Below, piece by piece: positions 9,530 to 18,400 of a DNA stretch of 64,000 nucleotides. This stretch comes from Variovorax saccharolyticus. Lineage in GTDB: Bacteria > Pseudomonadota > Gammaproteobacteria > Burkholderiales > Burkholderiaceae_C. The notes beneath the pieces are model-generated. The model was not told where the DNA came from. It ran no database searches and worked only from the letters and a program-made list of their open reading frames with translations. A program made the translations under genes and the position numbers. The stretch lies in assembly GCF_030316765.1 (NCBI RefSeq), contig NZ_JASZYT010000004.1:310001-374000 (forward strand). The letters are read 5' to 3'. The first letter of the stretch is position 1, and every line of letters starts with the position of its first letter.

Positions 9530-9552
9530 TTAAATGCGTAAAGTGCATTTAA
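9530..9552. promoter_or_regulatory. Perfect inverted repeat, candidate LysR operator between puuD-like operon and lysR
   Basis: TTAAATGC at 9530-9537 and GCATTTAA at 9545-9552 are exact reverse complements separated by seven bases. Inside is a T-N11-A core (TGC...GCA), the LysR-type consensus. It lies 60 bp before the LysR ATG and 64 bp before the PuuD-like start, as expected for a site controlling both directions. Confidence 0.6.
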
Positions 9553-9612
9553 GTTGTCTCTATCCTGCAGTTATTGCATGATGTCGGACCCTTCACCCTC
9601 CAGCCACACGCG

Positions 9613-10554
9613 ATGAACACCCGCCAGTTGCGCCATCTGCTCGCAGTCATCGAGACGGGCTCGGTCAGCGCGGCCGCGGACCGGGTCCACCTGAGCCAGC
9701 CGGCGCTGTCGCGCAGCCTGCGGGCATTGGAGGACGAGTTGCGCGCGCCTTTGTTCGACCGCCTCGAGCGCCGCCTGGTGCCTACGCCGTTCGCGCAGGC
9801 CTACCTCGCCCGCGCGCGCCGCATCGTGTTCGAGGAGGCCGAAGGCGCGCGCGAGCTGTCACTGATGCACTCCGGCCGCGCCGGTTCGCTGGCGCTGGGC
9901 ATGGGCTCGGCGCTGGCGCGGGGCCTGCTCGGGCGGCTGCTGGTCGAGCTGATGGCGGGTGCACCGGGGCTGAGGCTGCGCACGCTGATCGAGACCACCG
10001 ACCGCCTGCTCGACGCGCTGCGCAACGAGACGCTGGACTTCTTCGTCGGCGACGTGCGTGCCGCCGACACCGACAGCGAGCTGCAGGTCGAGCCGCTGTA
10101 CACCTGCCGCTTCGGCTGGTTCGCACGCCAGGGCCACCCGCTGGAGGGACGGCGCGCACTGACGATCGACGACGTGCTGCGCCATCCGCTGATCGCACCC
10201 GGCTTCATCGGGCCGGAGGACGAGCGCCGCTTCCTGCGCCGCTACGGCCTGACCGGCTCGATGCTGGACCGATTCACGCTGCAGTGCGCCGACGGCGGCA
10301 CGGTGAGCCAGGTCATGTTGGCGACCGACGCCGTGATGCCGGCGATCGAGCTGACGATGCTGGAGGAACTGCGCGCCGGCAGCGTGATTGCGCTGGATGT
10401 ACAGCCGGTGCTGGATGCCGAACTGGTGCTGGGCATCGTGCAGCGCGCCGGCCGCACGCTGGCGCCGGCGGCGGCGCGGGCCTTCGATTTCGTGCGGCAG
10501 TATCTGGTCGGGCTGGAGGCCGAGGCGGCGTCGGCTGGCGGGGCTGCCCGCTGA
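9613..10554 (+). CDS. LysR-family transcriptional regulator
   Basis: About 313 residues. The N-terminal winged helix is clear (RQLRHLLAVIETGSVSAAADRVHLSQPALSRSL). The effector-binding domain contains FFVGDVRAADTDSELQVEPLY and a late proline-flanked strand. I start at the ATG at 9613 (MNTRQLRHL), as in LysR proteins generally; an in-frame ATG at 9574 would add an unusual 13-residue leader. It is divergent from the peptidase/PuuD/MHS operon with a palindrome in the 146-bp gap, so it very probably regulates that operon. Confidence 0.93.
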   Translation: MNTRQLRHLLAVIETGSVSAAADRVHLSQPALSRSLRALEDELRAPLFDRLERRLVPTPFAQAYLARARRIVFEEAEGARELSLMHSGRAGSLALGMGSALARGLLGRLLVELMAGAPGLRLRTLIETTDRLLDALRNETLDFFVGDVRAADTDSELQVEPLYTCRFGWFARQGHPLEGRRALTIDDVLRHPLIAPGFIGPEDERRFLRRYGLTGSMLDRFTLQCADGGTVSQVMLATDAVMPAIELTMLEELRAGSVIALDVQPVLDAELVLGIVQRAGRTLAPAAARAFDFVRQYLVGLEAEAASAGGAAR

Positions 10555-10749
10555 ACAAGCGTGGCGCCGCGCGGGGTCCGAAGTTCATTCCGGCCTCTAT
10601 TGGATAGCTGCCATTCGAATCTTCCGGCTCGCGCAGGAGGAAATCGCGATGTACAGTGTTTCGTTCGGTGCAGAGGCGCTCTTGTGCTCCCGTGAGGCAG
10701 CCGCTCGGGAGTACCTTCCTTTGGTCGAACCAAGTCCGCGGAGCACGGC

Positions 10750-12000
10750 ATGTCTACTGAGCGCATCGAAACCATCGTGATTGGCGGCGGTCAGGCGGGA
10801 TTGGCCATGAGCTACCACCTGGGGCGCCTGGGCGGTGAGCACGTCGTGCTCGAGCGTGGAGAACTTGCAGAGCGTTGGCGCAGCGAGCGCTGGGATTCAT
10901 TGCACTTCCAGTCTCCCAACTGGAACATGAACCTTCCGGGTTGGCCCCGGATGACAGCCGATCCACAAGCCGATCCTGATGCCTTTTCGCCTCTGTGCGA
11001 GGTAACCGGCTACATCGAACGCTATGCAGCCAACATTCGCGCCCCCGTGCGCACCCGGTGCGCGGCGCTCTCGCTCACACGCAGGCCAGGGTCGAGCGAG
11101 CTGCAAGTGCAGACCGACGGCACCCTCTATGTGGCGCGCAATGTCATCGTGGCTACGGGCCCCTATCAGGTGCCGCGTGCGACACCTCCGCTTGGCGGGG
11201 GCGTGTTCGAGCTTCATTCAACCCAGTACCGCAATCCCATGCAGCTGCCTGCCGGCGCTGTACTCGTGGTCGGCAGCGGGAACTCCGGCGTTCAGATTGC
11301 CGAGGAACTGTGCTGCGCCGGACGGCGTGTGTTCCTGTCCGTCAGCTCGCATGAGCGGATCCGGCGTCGCTATCGCGGGAAGGATTGCATATGGTGGCTG
11401 ATCGCAACGGGCTCCGCCGATGCAACGCTCGGCGAGTGGAAGGGCGCTCGCCTGTCTCGTTTGATGACCGGTGTGAATGGCGGGTATGACATCGACCTGC
11501 GCCGGCTCGCGGCCGAAGGGATCGTGCTGATCGGCCGCGTACAGGCCGCCGAGAATGGCAGGATCGCCATCGCCGACGATCTGGCCTCCAGCATGGCTCA
11601 CGGCGACGAATCGCTGACTGCATTTACGCGTCGATGCGACGACGCGGCTCGCGTGCAGCAACTGGATCTGCCTCCGCCGGATCCGTCCCCTGAACCGAAG
11701 CCGGAGCCACCGGAGCTTCAGAAGCCCATCCGTACCGTCGATCTCGTCCGCGAGGGCATCAGGTCGGTGATCTGGGCCGTTGGCGCGCAGACGGAGTTCA
11801 GTTGGATCGACCTTCCCGTCTTCGGCCAGTCACCCGGATCGAAGAGGACACATGTGCACGAGCGCGGAGTGACCCCCGAAGCCGGTCTGTACTTCCTGGG
11901 CCTTCCTTGGCTGCACAAATGGAAGTCGGCCTTCCTTTTCGGTGCGGACGAGGACGCGGCCTACCTGGCAGCGCATATCGTTTCACGAAGGAGGAACTGA
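10750..12000 (+). CDS. Flavin-dependent NAD(P)-binding monooxygenase/oxidoreductase (CzcO/YUCCA-like)
   Basis: The 416-residue protein has two dinucleotide-binding folds. An FAD motif IGGGQAGLAMSYHLG is near residue 11 and a nucleotide motif VVGSGNSGVQIAEEL is near 172. Between them is the ATG-type linker VIVATGPYQVPR. The late IWAVGAQTEFSWI and GLYFLGLPWLHKWKSAFLFG segments are typical of CzcO-like flavoproteins that oxygenate small hydrophobic or heteroatom compounds. A Pro/Glu-rich stretch near residue 310 is a probable loop. It stands alone: the neighbouring LysR gene belongs to the upstream divergent operon and the next gene encodes a tiny membrane protein. Confidence 0.88.
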   Translation: MSTERIETIVIGGGQAGLAMSYHLGRLGGEHVVLERGELAERWRSERWDSLHFQSPNWNMNLPGWPRMTADPQADPDAFSPLCEVTGYIERYAANIRAPVRTRCAALSLTRRPGSSELQVQTDGTLYVARNVIVATGPYQVPRATPPLGGGVFELHSTQYRNPMQLPAGAVLVVGSGNSGVQIAEELCCAGRRVFLSVSSHERIRRRYRGKDCIWWLIATGSADATLGEWKGARLSRLMTGVNGGYDIDLRRLAAEGIVLIGRVQAAENGRIAIADDLASSMAHGDESLTAFTRRCDDAARVQQLDLPPPDPSPEPKPEPPELQKPIRTVDLVREGIRSVIWAVGAQTEFSWIDLPVFGQSPGSKRTHVHERGVTPEAGLYFLGLPWLHKWKSAFLFGADEDAAYLAAHIVSRRRN

Positions 12001-12149
12001 TCGAGCTGGCATGGAGGCGCGATGTGCCTGGCTCTGTCGCAAAAGTGCGGGCACAGGTCGTCTGATATGGTGAAATTCGCGGATTCTGAACCTATGCATA
12101 CCAGACGTCTATCGCGAGACTATCGGTCACACGCAAAGCGGTCGAAACA

Positions 12150-12395
12150 ATGGAATGGGTACCTATAGTCTTCGTTACGTTCAAGGTTCTCGTGTTCGGC
12201 ACGTGCATGTTCCTGGCCATCAAGTGGCATTACGAACGAGGAAAGAAGGAGAAGGGAAAGCAGAAGGAGGAACGCGGCGCGGTGCTACGCGCGGGCGGCA
12301 AGGTGGCCGCAGTCTTCGCGCTGTCGATCCTGGGCCTCCTGCTCCTGACCATCGGGCTTGGCAGGATGCTCGGTTTGGACTTGCCCTTCCCATGA
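12150..12395 (+). CDS. Small hypothetical membrane protein
   Basis: An 81-residue frame encodes two hydrophobic segments (residues 5-24 and 50-72) joined by a Lys/Glu-rich cytoplasmic-type loop (GKKEKGKQKEE). That pattern is unlikely for a chance frame in this GC-rich DNA. The Shine-Dalgarno is weak and I do not recognise the family. The transcript probably ends before the operon that starts at 12625. Confidence 0.5.
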   Translation: MEWVPIVFVTFKVLVFGTCMFLAIKWHYERGKKEKGKQKEERGAVLRAGGKVAAVFALSILGLLLLTIGLGRMLGLDLPFP

Positions 12396-12521
12396 CGGCG
12401 AAGAATGGGCCGCAGATATCCGATTCTTTGAGAGAGTGAGGCCCGCTTCCGCTGCATAGGAGTACGACGGAGCACAGGACTCCTCTCAGCGCACTCTCGA
12501 GACTTCAGAATAATGCGTTCC

Positions 12522-12551
12522 GTGCATCAATAGCACGAAACGTTGCAATTC
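12522..12551. promoter_or_regulatory. Operator-like element upstream of operon 1 (shared with 19368-19397)
   Basis: GTGCATCAAT, twelve bases, TGCAATTC. The same two half-elements with the same 12-base gap occur before the Bug/PrpF operon at 19368-19397. TGCAT and TTGCA form an imperfect dyad. It sits about 75 bp before the GTG of the hydratase. The likely ligand is the product of the LysR gene at 18401-19330. Confidence 0.6.
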
Positions 12552-12624
12552 CCTTTGCCTAGGCTGCGTCGCAAACTTGCTCCCAGAACTGCTGCCAGTT
12601 GGTGCAGCAGCCAAGGAGACAACA

Positions 12625-13485
12625 GTGAGCGCACAGCCAGATCAGCTGCAATCCTGGATCGGACGCAGCGAGACCGTCGACGACGCCATCAATTCCACAC
12701 CGGTGGTGGCACTGACGGCAACCCTCGACCATCCCGCAACGCCCGTCGACGCCGGGACTCTTCTTCCCCCTCTGTGGCACTGGCTCTACTTCCTGCCGAT
12801 GCATCGCCAGAGCGAGATCGGTGCGGACGGTCATGCCAGGCGGGGCGGCTTTCTCCCCCCCGTGCCGCTGCCCCGACGCATGTGGGCCGGCAGCCAGTTC
12901 GAGTTCCGCAGCCCGATCCGCGTCGGCGACCGCGTGGCGCGAACCTCGACCATCGACGACGTCGCGATCAAGGAGGGTCGCACCGGAAAGCTGGTCTTCG
13001 TGAAGGTGCGTCATGAGCTGCGGTGCAACGGCGCGGCCGAGTCGGCGCTGGTGGAGTTTCACGACATCGTCTATCGCGAAGCGCAGCGCCCGGACGACGT
13101 CGTGCCGCCGCCGCAGGCCGCACCCGCCGAAGCCGCCTGGCGGCGCCAGATCGTGCCGGACGATGTGCTGCTTTTTCGGTATTCGGCGCTGACCTTCAAC
13201 GGCCACCGCATCCACTACGACCGTCAGTACGTCACCCAGGTCGAGGGCTATCCGGGCTTGATCGTGCACGGCCCCTTGATTGCAACCCTGCTGATGGACC
13301 TTCTGCGTCGCCAGATGCCCGATGCCGACGTGGCGAGCTTCCGCTTCAAGGCCGTGCGCCCGACCTTCGACCTGAACGCGTTTCATGTCAGCGGCCAGCC
13401 CCAGGGGGACGGCAAGACGATCCGGCTCTGGGCGTCGGACCACGAAGGCTGGCTGACGATGGACGCCACCGCCGTGCTGCGCTGA
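12625..13485 (+). CDS. Hot-dog fold acyl-CoA hydratase (FAS1-like/HTD2, MaoC-related), predicted mesaconyl- or itaconyl-CoA hydratase
   Basis: About 286 residues. The N-terminal half matches FAS1-like dehydratases (LPPLWHWLYFLP, PRRMWAGSQFEF, PIRVGDRV). The C-terminal MaoC-type half holds the hydratase region SALTFNGHRIHYDRQYV with Asn and His, then EGYPGLIVHGPLIA. This two-hot-dog layout is shared with mesaconyl-C4-CoA hydratase. The GTG at 12625 has AAGGAGA at the right distance. It heads an operon with a CoA-transferase and a CitE-like lyase, the three activities needed to convert a C5 unsaturated diacid to pyruvate and acetyl-CoA. The exact substrate is inferred from context. Confidence 0.82.
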   Translation: MSAQPDQLQSWIGRSETVDDAINSTPVVALTATLDHPATPVDAGTLLPPLWHWLYFLPMHRQSEIGADGHARRGGFLPPVPLPRRMWAGSQFEFRSPIRVGDRVARTSTIDDVAIKEGRTGKLVFVKVRHELRCNGAAESALVEFHDIVYREAQRPDDVVPPPQAAPAEAAWRRQIVPDDVLLFRYSALTFNGHRIHYDRQYVTQVEGYPGLIVHGPLIATLLMDLLRRQMPDADVASFRFKAVRPTFDLNAFHVSGQPQGDGKTIRLWASDHEGWLTMDATAVLR

Positions 13486-13513
13486 ATTCACCACACATCG
13501 AGAGACCACCCCC

Positions 13514-14704
13514 ATGCAGCCACTCAAGGGCATCACCGTCGTCACCCTGGAGCATGCGATCGCCGCTCCCTTCGCCACCCGCCAGCTGGCCGACCTCGGC
13601 GCCCGGGTCATCAAGATCGAGCGCCCCGGTTCCGGTGACTTCGCTCGGGGCTACGACGAACGCGTTCGCGGACTGGCGTCCCACTTCGTCTGGACCAACC
13701 GCTCGAAGGAAAGCCTGACGCTCGACGTCAAGCATCCCGACGCTGCGCGGATCCTCGAGCGGCTGGTCATGGAGAAGGCCGATGTTGTCGTGCAGAACCT
13801 GGCCCCAGGCGCCGCGACGCGACTCGGCCTCGGATACGAGACGCTGTCGAGCCGGAAGCCGGGCCTGATCGTCTGCGACATATCGGGCTATGGCGACGAC
13901 CCGCAGCACCCCGGTCCTTACCGCGACAAGAAGGCCTACGACCTGTTGATCCAGAGCGAGGCAGGCTTCGTTTCCGTCACTGGAACCCCAGACGAGCCCT
14001 GCAAGGCCGGGCCCTCGATCGCCGACATCGCTGCCGGCATGTACGCCTACAGCAGCATCCTCGCGGCACTGTTGCAGCGCGCCCAGACCGGCAAGGGCCA
14101 GCGCATCGACATCTCGATGCTGGAGTCGCTCGCCGAATGGACCAGCTATCCGCTGTACTACGCCTTCGAAGACGCGGCGCCGCCGCCGCGCACCGGCGCC
14201 AGCCACGCGACCATCTACCCCTACGGACCGTTCCCGGCCGGCGACGGCACGACCGTGATGCTGGGGCTGCAGAACGAGCGGGAATGGGTCAGCTTCTGCG
14301 AGAAGGTGCTCCAGCAGCCCGAGCTGGCCACGGACCCGCGCTTCACCGCGAACTTCAAGCGCGTCGAGGAGCGGGCGGCCCTGCGCCAGATCATCGTGGA
14401 CGCCTTCAATCCGTTGACCGGCACGCAGGTCGTCGAACGCCTTGAACTCGCGCAGATCGCCAATGCGCAGGTCAACACGATGAAGGATGTCTGGGCGCAT
14501 CCGCAACTCGAAGCGCGAGGCCGCTGGACCGAAGTCGGCACCGCCGCGGGCCCCGTGCCCGCCATGCTGCCGCCGGGCACCTGGGACACCGGCCCCCGCA
14601 TGGACCCGGTGCCCGCGCTGGGCGAGCACACCGACACGATCCTGGCCGAGCTGGGCTACAGCGCGGCCGAGATCGCAGGCCTGCACACATCCAAAGCCGT
14701 CTGA
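13514..14704 (+). CDS. CaiB/BaiF (class III) CoA-transferase
   Basis: The 396-residue protein is full length for class III CoA-transferases. It shows the family opening LKGITVVTLEHAIAAPFATRQLADLGARV, the VVQNLAPGA segment, and Asp143 in KKAYDLLIQSEAG, the position of the catalytic aspartate that forms the acyl-enzyme anhydride. ADIAAGMYA and GQRIDISMLESLAEW follow as usual. Such enzymes move CoA between carboxylates in the cytosol. Placed 28 bp after the hydratase and just before a CitE-like lyase, it probably activates the pathway acid from succinyl-CoA or a similar donor. Confidence 0.92.
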   Translation: MQPLKGITVVTLEHAIAAPFATRQLADLGARVIKIERPGSGDFARGYDERVRGLASHFVWTNRSKESLTLDVKHPDAARILERLVMEKADVVVQNLAPGAATRLGLGYETLSSRKPGLIVCDISGYGDDPQHPGPYRDKKAYDLLIQSEAGFVSVTGTPDEPCKAGPSIADIAAGMYAYSSILAALLQRAQTGKGQRIDISMLESLAEWTSYPLYYAFEDAAPPPRTGASHATIYPYGPFPAGDGTTVMLGLQNEREWVSFCEKVLQQPELATDPRFTANFKRVEERAALRQIIVDAFNPLTGTQVVERLELAQIANAQVNTMKDVWAHPQLEARGRWTEVGTAAGPVPAMLPPGTWDTGPRMDPVPALGEHTDTILAELGYSAAEIAGLHTSKAV

Positions 14705-14706
14705 GA

Positions 14707-15546
14707 TTGCCTGTCATGCACGCCGATCCGTTGCCTCCTGCCCGCACCTACCTCTTCGTGCCCGGAACCCGCCCGGAGCGCTTCGCCAAGGCCTTGGCCA
14801 GCGGCGCCGACAGGGTGGTGCTCGATCTCGAAGACGCCGTCGCCCTCGAGGACAAGGCAACGGCACGCAACGCCGTTGCCGCGTGGTTGCAGCAAGCCAC
14901 GCCCGCGGAGCGGGCGCGCACCGTCATCCGCATCAACGACGCCGGCTCGCCCTGGTACGCCGCCGATCTGGCAGCGGTGCGCGATGTGCCCGGGGCCAGT
15001 GTGTTGCTGCCCAAGGCCGAGTCGGCCGCGCAAATTGCGCAGACGAGGGCCGTGTTGCCGGATGCGGCCGTGCTGGCGCTCATCGAAAGTGCGCGCGGCG
15101 TCGCCGACGTCGATCGCATCGCTGCCGCCGGCGTGCAGCGCCTGGTGTTCGGAACGCTCGATTTCGCACTCGACCTGGACATCGACATCGCGACCGATGC
15201 CAGCGGCCTCGCCTATGCCGCGAGCCGGATCGCGATCACCTCCCGCCTGGCCGGCCTGGCGCCGCCAGTGGCGGGCGTCACGCCGCAACTCGACGACGAA
15301 GCCCGCCTGCTGGCCGATCTTGCCGACGCGCGAAAACTGGGCTTCGGTGCCAAGCTCTGCATCCATCCGCGCCAGGTGCAGCCCATCCATGCGGCTCTGC
15401 ATCCCAGCGTCGAGGCGCTGGAATGGGCCAGGCGCGTCCTGGTTGCCGACAAGGCTTCACCCGGCGCCGCCCGCCTCGACGGACGCATGGTCGACCGGCC
15501 CGTGGTGCTGCAGGCGCAGCGCACGCTCGACATGGCCCGCAGCTGA
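14707..15546 (+). CDS. HpcH/HpaI-family CitE-like CoA lyase (citramalyl-CoA/malyl-CoA lyase type)
   Basis: About 276-279 residues. CitE landmarks are YLFVPGTRPERFAKAL, the metal and substrate segment VVLDLEDAVALEDK, the catalytic-region VLALIESARGV, FGTLDFALDLD, and GFGAKLCIHPRQV. The family splits acyl-CoAs such as (S)-citramalyl-CoA into acetyl-CoA and an oxo acid, using Mg2+. The start is either the TTG at 14707, two bases after the CoA-transferase stop, or the ATG at 14716. With the preceding hydratase and CoA-transferase this forms a complete activation-hydration-cleavage module. Confidence 0.9.
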   Translation: MPVMHADPLPPARTYLFVPGTRPERFAKALASGADRVVLDLEDAVALEDKATARNAVAAWLQQATPAERARTVIRINDAGSPWYAADLAAVRDVPGASVLLPKAESAAQIAQTRAVLPDAAVLALIESARGVADVDRIAAAGVQRLVFGTLDFALDLDIDIATDASGLAYAASRIAITSRLAGLAPPVAGVTPQLDDEARLLADLADARKLGFGAKLCIHPRQVQPIHAALHPSVEALEWARRVLVADKASPGAARLDGRMVDRPVVLQAQRTLDMARS

Positions 15547-15592
15547 CCGACTCCCTCCAACTACACATCCACGCAGAAAGAGACATCACATC

Positions 15593-16939
15593 ATGGCCTC
15601 CACCATCATCGACTCCCGCATCTTCGGCGACATGTTCAGCGATGCGCGCATGCGCGACGTCTGGTCCGACGAGAACCGCACCGCGAAGTACCTCGACATC
15701 GAGCGCGCGCTTGCAAAAGTGCAGGGCGAGCTCGGCATCATCCCCAGGGAAGCGGCCGACGAGATCGTCAAGAACTGCAAGCTGTCGCAGATCGACTGGG
15801 CCAAGCTGAAGGCCAAGACAGAACAGATCGGCTACCCGATCATCGCGGTGGTCAACCAGATCAACGCGAATTGCCGTGACAAGCTCGGTGAGTACTGCCA
15901 CTGGGGCGCCACCACGCAGGACATCACCGACACCGCTGCCGTCCTGCAGATGCGCGAAGGCCTCGCACTGGTCGAACAGGACCTCGACGAGATCGGCGAT
16001 GCGCTGGCGGCCCTCGCGAAGAAGTACCGCGATACGCCGGTGATCGGTCGCTCCAACCTGCAGCAGGCCACGCCGATCACCTTCGGCTACAAGATGGCGA
16101 GCATCCTCGCCGGCATCGACCGCCACCGCGAGCGGCTGCAGCAGCTCAAGCCGCGCGTGCTGATGGGCGAATTCGGCGGTGCGTCGGGCACCCTGTCTTC
16201 GATCGAGAAGGGCGCGATGGAAACCCAGGCCGGATTGATGAAGGAACTCGGCCTGGCGCAGCCGCTGATCTCGTGGCATACGGTACGCGACACCATTGCC
16301 GAGGTCGGCGCCTTCCTCGGCCTGGTCGGCGGCTCGCTCGGCAAGATCGCCATGGACGTGAAGCTGATGATGCAGACGGAGGTCGCCGAGGTGTTCGAGC
16401 CTTTCGCGCCCGGACGGGGCTCGTCCTCGACCATGCCCCAGAAGCGCAACCCGATCTCCTGCCTTTACATCCACGCCAACATCTCGGTGGCGCGCCAACA
16501 TGCCGCCGCGCTGATGGACGCGATGGTGGCCGACCACGAACGCTCGACCGGCCCTTGGGAGATCGAGTGGGTGTCGCTGCCCGAGATCTTCTGCCTGATG
16601 TCGGGCGCGCTCAAGCAGACGAAGTTCATCCTCAAGGGCCTCGAGGTCGACGCGACGCGCATGCGCGCCAACATCGACATCACGAACGGCCTCGTGATGT
16701 CCGAAGCCGTGATGATGGGCCTCGGCCCGTACATCGGCCGCGAGTACGCGCACGATCTGGTCTACGACCTGTGCCGCCAGGCGCTGGCCGACAACCGGCC
16801 GCTGGTCGAGATCCTCGTCGACCATCCGGAGATCAACAAGCATGTGACCCGGGCACAGCTCGACGCGATGTGCGATCCGGCCAACAACCTGGGGCAGGCC
16901 GGCGTCATGGTGGACCGCGTGCTGGACGCCCGACGCTGA
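15593..16939 (+). CDS. Fumarase/aspartase-superfamily lyase, 3-carboxymuconate cycloisomerase / adenylosuccinate lyase-like
   Basis: The 448-residue protein carries all three conserved superfamily regions: HWGATTQDITDTA (about 103-115), RSNLQQATPITFG (about 153-165), and the signature loop GSSSTMPQKRNP (276-287) with the catalytic serine. HWGATTQD and LQQATPITFG look more like PcaB-type cycloisomerases than purine adenylosuccinate lyase. Members eliminate or cyclise substituted succinates. No pur or pca genes surround it. It sits between a CitE-like lyase and DctA, so it probably makes or consumes a fumarate- or mesaconate-like acid in this operon. The precise reaction is open. Confidence 0.85.
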   Translation: MASTIIDSRIFGDMFSDARMRDVWSDENRTAKYLDIERALAKVQGELGIIPREAADEIVKNCKLSQIDWAKLKAKTEQIGYPIIAVVNQINANCRDKLGEYCHWGATTQDITDTAAVLQMREGLALVEQDLDEIGDALAALAKKYRDTPVIGRSNLQQATPITFGYKMASILAGIDRHRERLQQLKPRVLMGEFGGASGTLSSIEKGAMETQAGLMKELGLAQPLISWHTVRDTIAEVGAFLGLVGGSLGKIAMDVKLMMQTEVAEVFEPFAPGRGSSSTMPQKRNPISCLYIHANISVARQHAAALMDAMVADHERSTGPWEIEWVSLPEIFCLMSGALKQTKFILKGLEVDATRMRANIDITNGLVMSEAVMMGLGPYIGREYAHDLVYDLCRQALADNRPLVEILVDHPEINKHVTRAQLDAMCDPANNLGQAGVMVDRVLDARR

Positions 16940-17026
16940 GTCCGGCCGGGCCTCGCCCCTCTCGTCATCGACCGAACCGGCGCAGACCGGTACGCACCTG
17001 TGCGCCTCTCAACCGGAGACAACGTC

Positions 17027-18361
17027 GTGAACATCCGCAAGTTACTCAAGCTGCTCTATGTGCAGGTCCTGATCGGCCTGACCCTCGGCATCACCGTCGG
17101 CCACTACTGGCCCGAGTTCGGTGCCGCGCTCAAGCCGCTCGGAGACGGCTTCGTCAAGCTGGTCAAGATGATGATCGCACCGGTGGTGTTCTGCACCATC
17201 GTGAGCGGCATCACGTCGCTTGGCGATTCGAAGGAGATCGGCAAGACGCTGCTCAAGGCGATGGGCCTCTTCTACGCCCTGACGATTCTCGCTCTCCTCA
17301 CCGGGCTGGCGACCGTCTTCCTCATGCAGCCGGGCGTCGGCATGCACATCGATCCGAAGAACCTCGATGCCTCCGTCGCGACGAGCTTCGCGAATCAGGT
17401 GCACATCCACGGATTCACCGACTTCGTGATGCACATCATCCCGAACGCCTTCGTCGGGGCTTTCGCCGAGGGCGAGGTCTTGCCCGTGCTGCTGCTCGCG
17501 GTGCTCTGCGGATTCGGCCTGACGAAGATCGGCGCTGCCGCCAGGCCGGTGCTCGAGGGCATCGAGGGCTTTTCGCACATGCTCTTCGCGGCCTTCGGCA
17601 TCATCATGCGGCTCGCGCCGATCGGTGCCTTCGGCGCGATGGCCTTCACCGTGGGGCGCTACGGCATCAAGTCGATCGGCTCGCTGGGCCTGCTGATCGG
17701 GACCTTCTATGTCGCCTGCATCTTCTTCGTGGCCGTCGTGCTCGGAGTCCTGTGCCGGCTGCATGGGTTCAAGCTGTGGCAGCTCATGCGCTACATCAAG
17801 GAAGAACTCCTCGTCGTGTTGGGAACCTCCTCGAGCGAGCCGGTGCTGCCCCGCCTGTTGCTCAAGCTCGAGCGTCTCGGATGCAAGAAGGGCGTGGTCG
17901 GTCACGTGCTTCCGACGGGCTACTCGTTCAATCTCGACGGCACGGCCATCTATCTCACGCTGGCCTCCATGTTCATTGCGCAGGCCTGCGACATCCATCT
18001 GTCGTGGCTTCAGATCGCGTCGATGCTGGGCATCATGCTGCTGACATCCAAGGGCGCAGCCGGGGTGACGGGCAGCGGCTTCGTCGCCCTGGTCGCCACG
18101 CTCACGGTGATGCCGGAGCTGCCCGTGGCCGGCGTCGCGCTGATCGTCGGCATCGATCGCTTCATGTCCGAGGCGCGGGCGCTCACGAGCACCATCAGCA
18201 ACGCGACTGCCTGCATCGTGGTTTCGATCTGGGAGAACGCCTGCGACCGCGATGTGCTGCAGCGCGAACTGGCGGCGAACTACGCCAACAGCGAACACGA
18301 ACTCGAAGAGGGCTCGGGAGACCCGCAACTGCCGCTCGGACACACGGGCGCAGCGCACTGA
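17027..18361 (+). CDS. C4-dicarboxylate/cation symporter, DctA family (DAACS)
   Basis: About 444 residues with many hydrophobic helices. Hallmarks are the opening LLYVQVLIGLTLGITVGH, KLVKMMIAPVVFCTIVSGI, the serine-rich re-entrant loop GTSSSEPVLPRLL, GYSFNLDGTAIYLTLA and the TGSGFVAL/NATACIVVS segments. These are the substrate and cation sites of the glutamate-transporter fold. DctA imports succinate, fumarate and malate with protons. The GTG at 17027 follows GGAGA; a GTG at 17000 is less likely. As last gene of operon 1 it probably imports the pathway acid. Confidence 0.92.
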   Translation: MNIRKLLKLLYVQVLIGLTLGITVGHYWPEFGAALKPLGDGFVKLVKMMIAPVVFCTIVSGITSLGDSKEIGKTLLKAMGLFYALTILALLTGLATVFLMQPGVGMHIDPKNLDASVATSFANQVHIHGFTDFVMHIIPNAFVGAFAEGEVLPVLLLAVLCGFGLTKIGAAARPVLEGIEGFSHMLFAAFGIIMRLAPIGAFGAMAFTVGRYGIKSIGSLGLLIGTFYVACIFFVAVVLGVLCRLHGFKLWQLMRYIKEELLVVLGTSSSEPVLPRLLLKLERLGCKKGVVGHVLPTGYSFNLDGTAIYLTLASMFIAQACDIHLSWLQIASMLGIMLLTSKGAAGVTGSGFVALVATLTVMPELPVAGVALIVGIDRFMSEARALTSTISNATACIVVSIWENACDRDVLQRELAANYANSEHELEEGSGDPQLPLGHTGAAH

Positions 18362-18372
18362 GGTCAAGACCT

Positions 18373-18390
18373 GGCCGGGCAAGGCCGGCC
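18373..18390. terminator. Hairpin between convergent dctA-type and lysR genes
   Basis: GGCCGG pairs with CCGGCC around a six-base loop in the 39-bp gap between two converging stop codons. No T-tract is present, so terminator function is an inference from position. Confidence 0.3.
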
Positions 18391-18400
18391 CCGGGGTATT

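Noticed and set aside
15278..16843. 521-codon minus-strand frame opposite the CitE-like and lyase genes
   Set aside because: Antisense of two genes with intact motifs; His/Asp/Arg-rich low-quality sequence.
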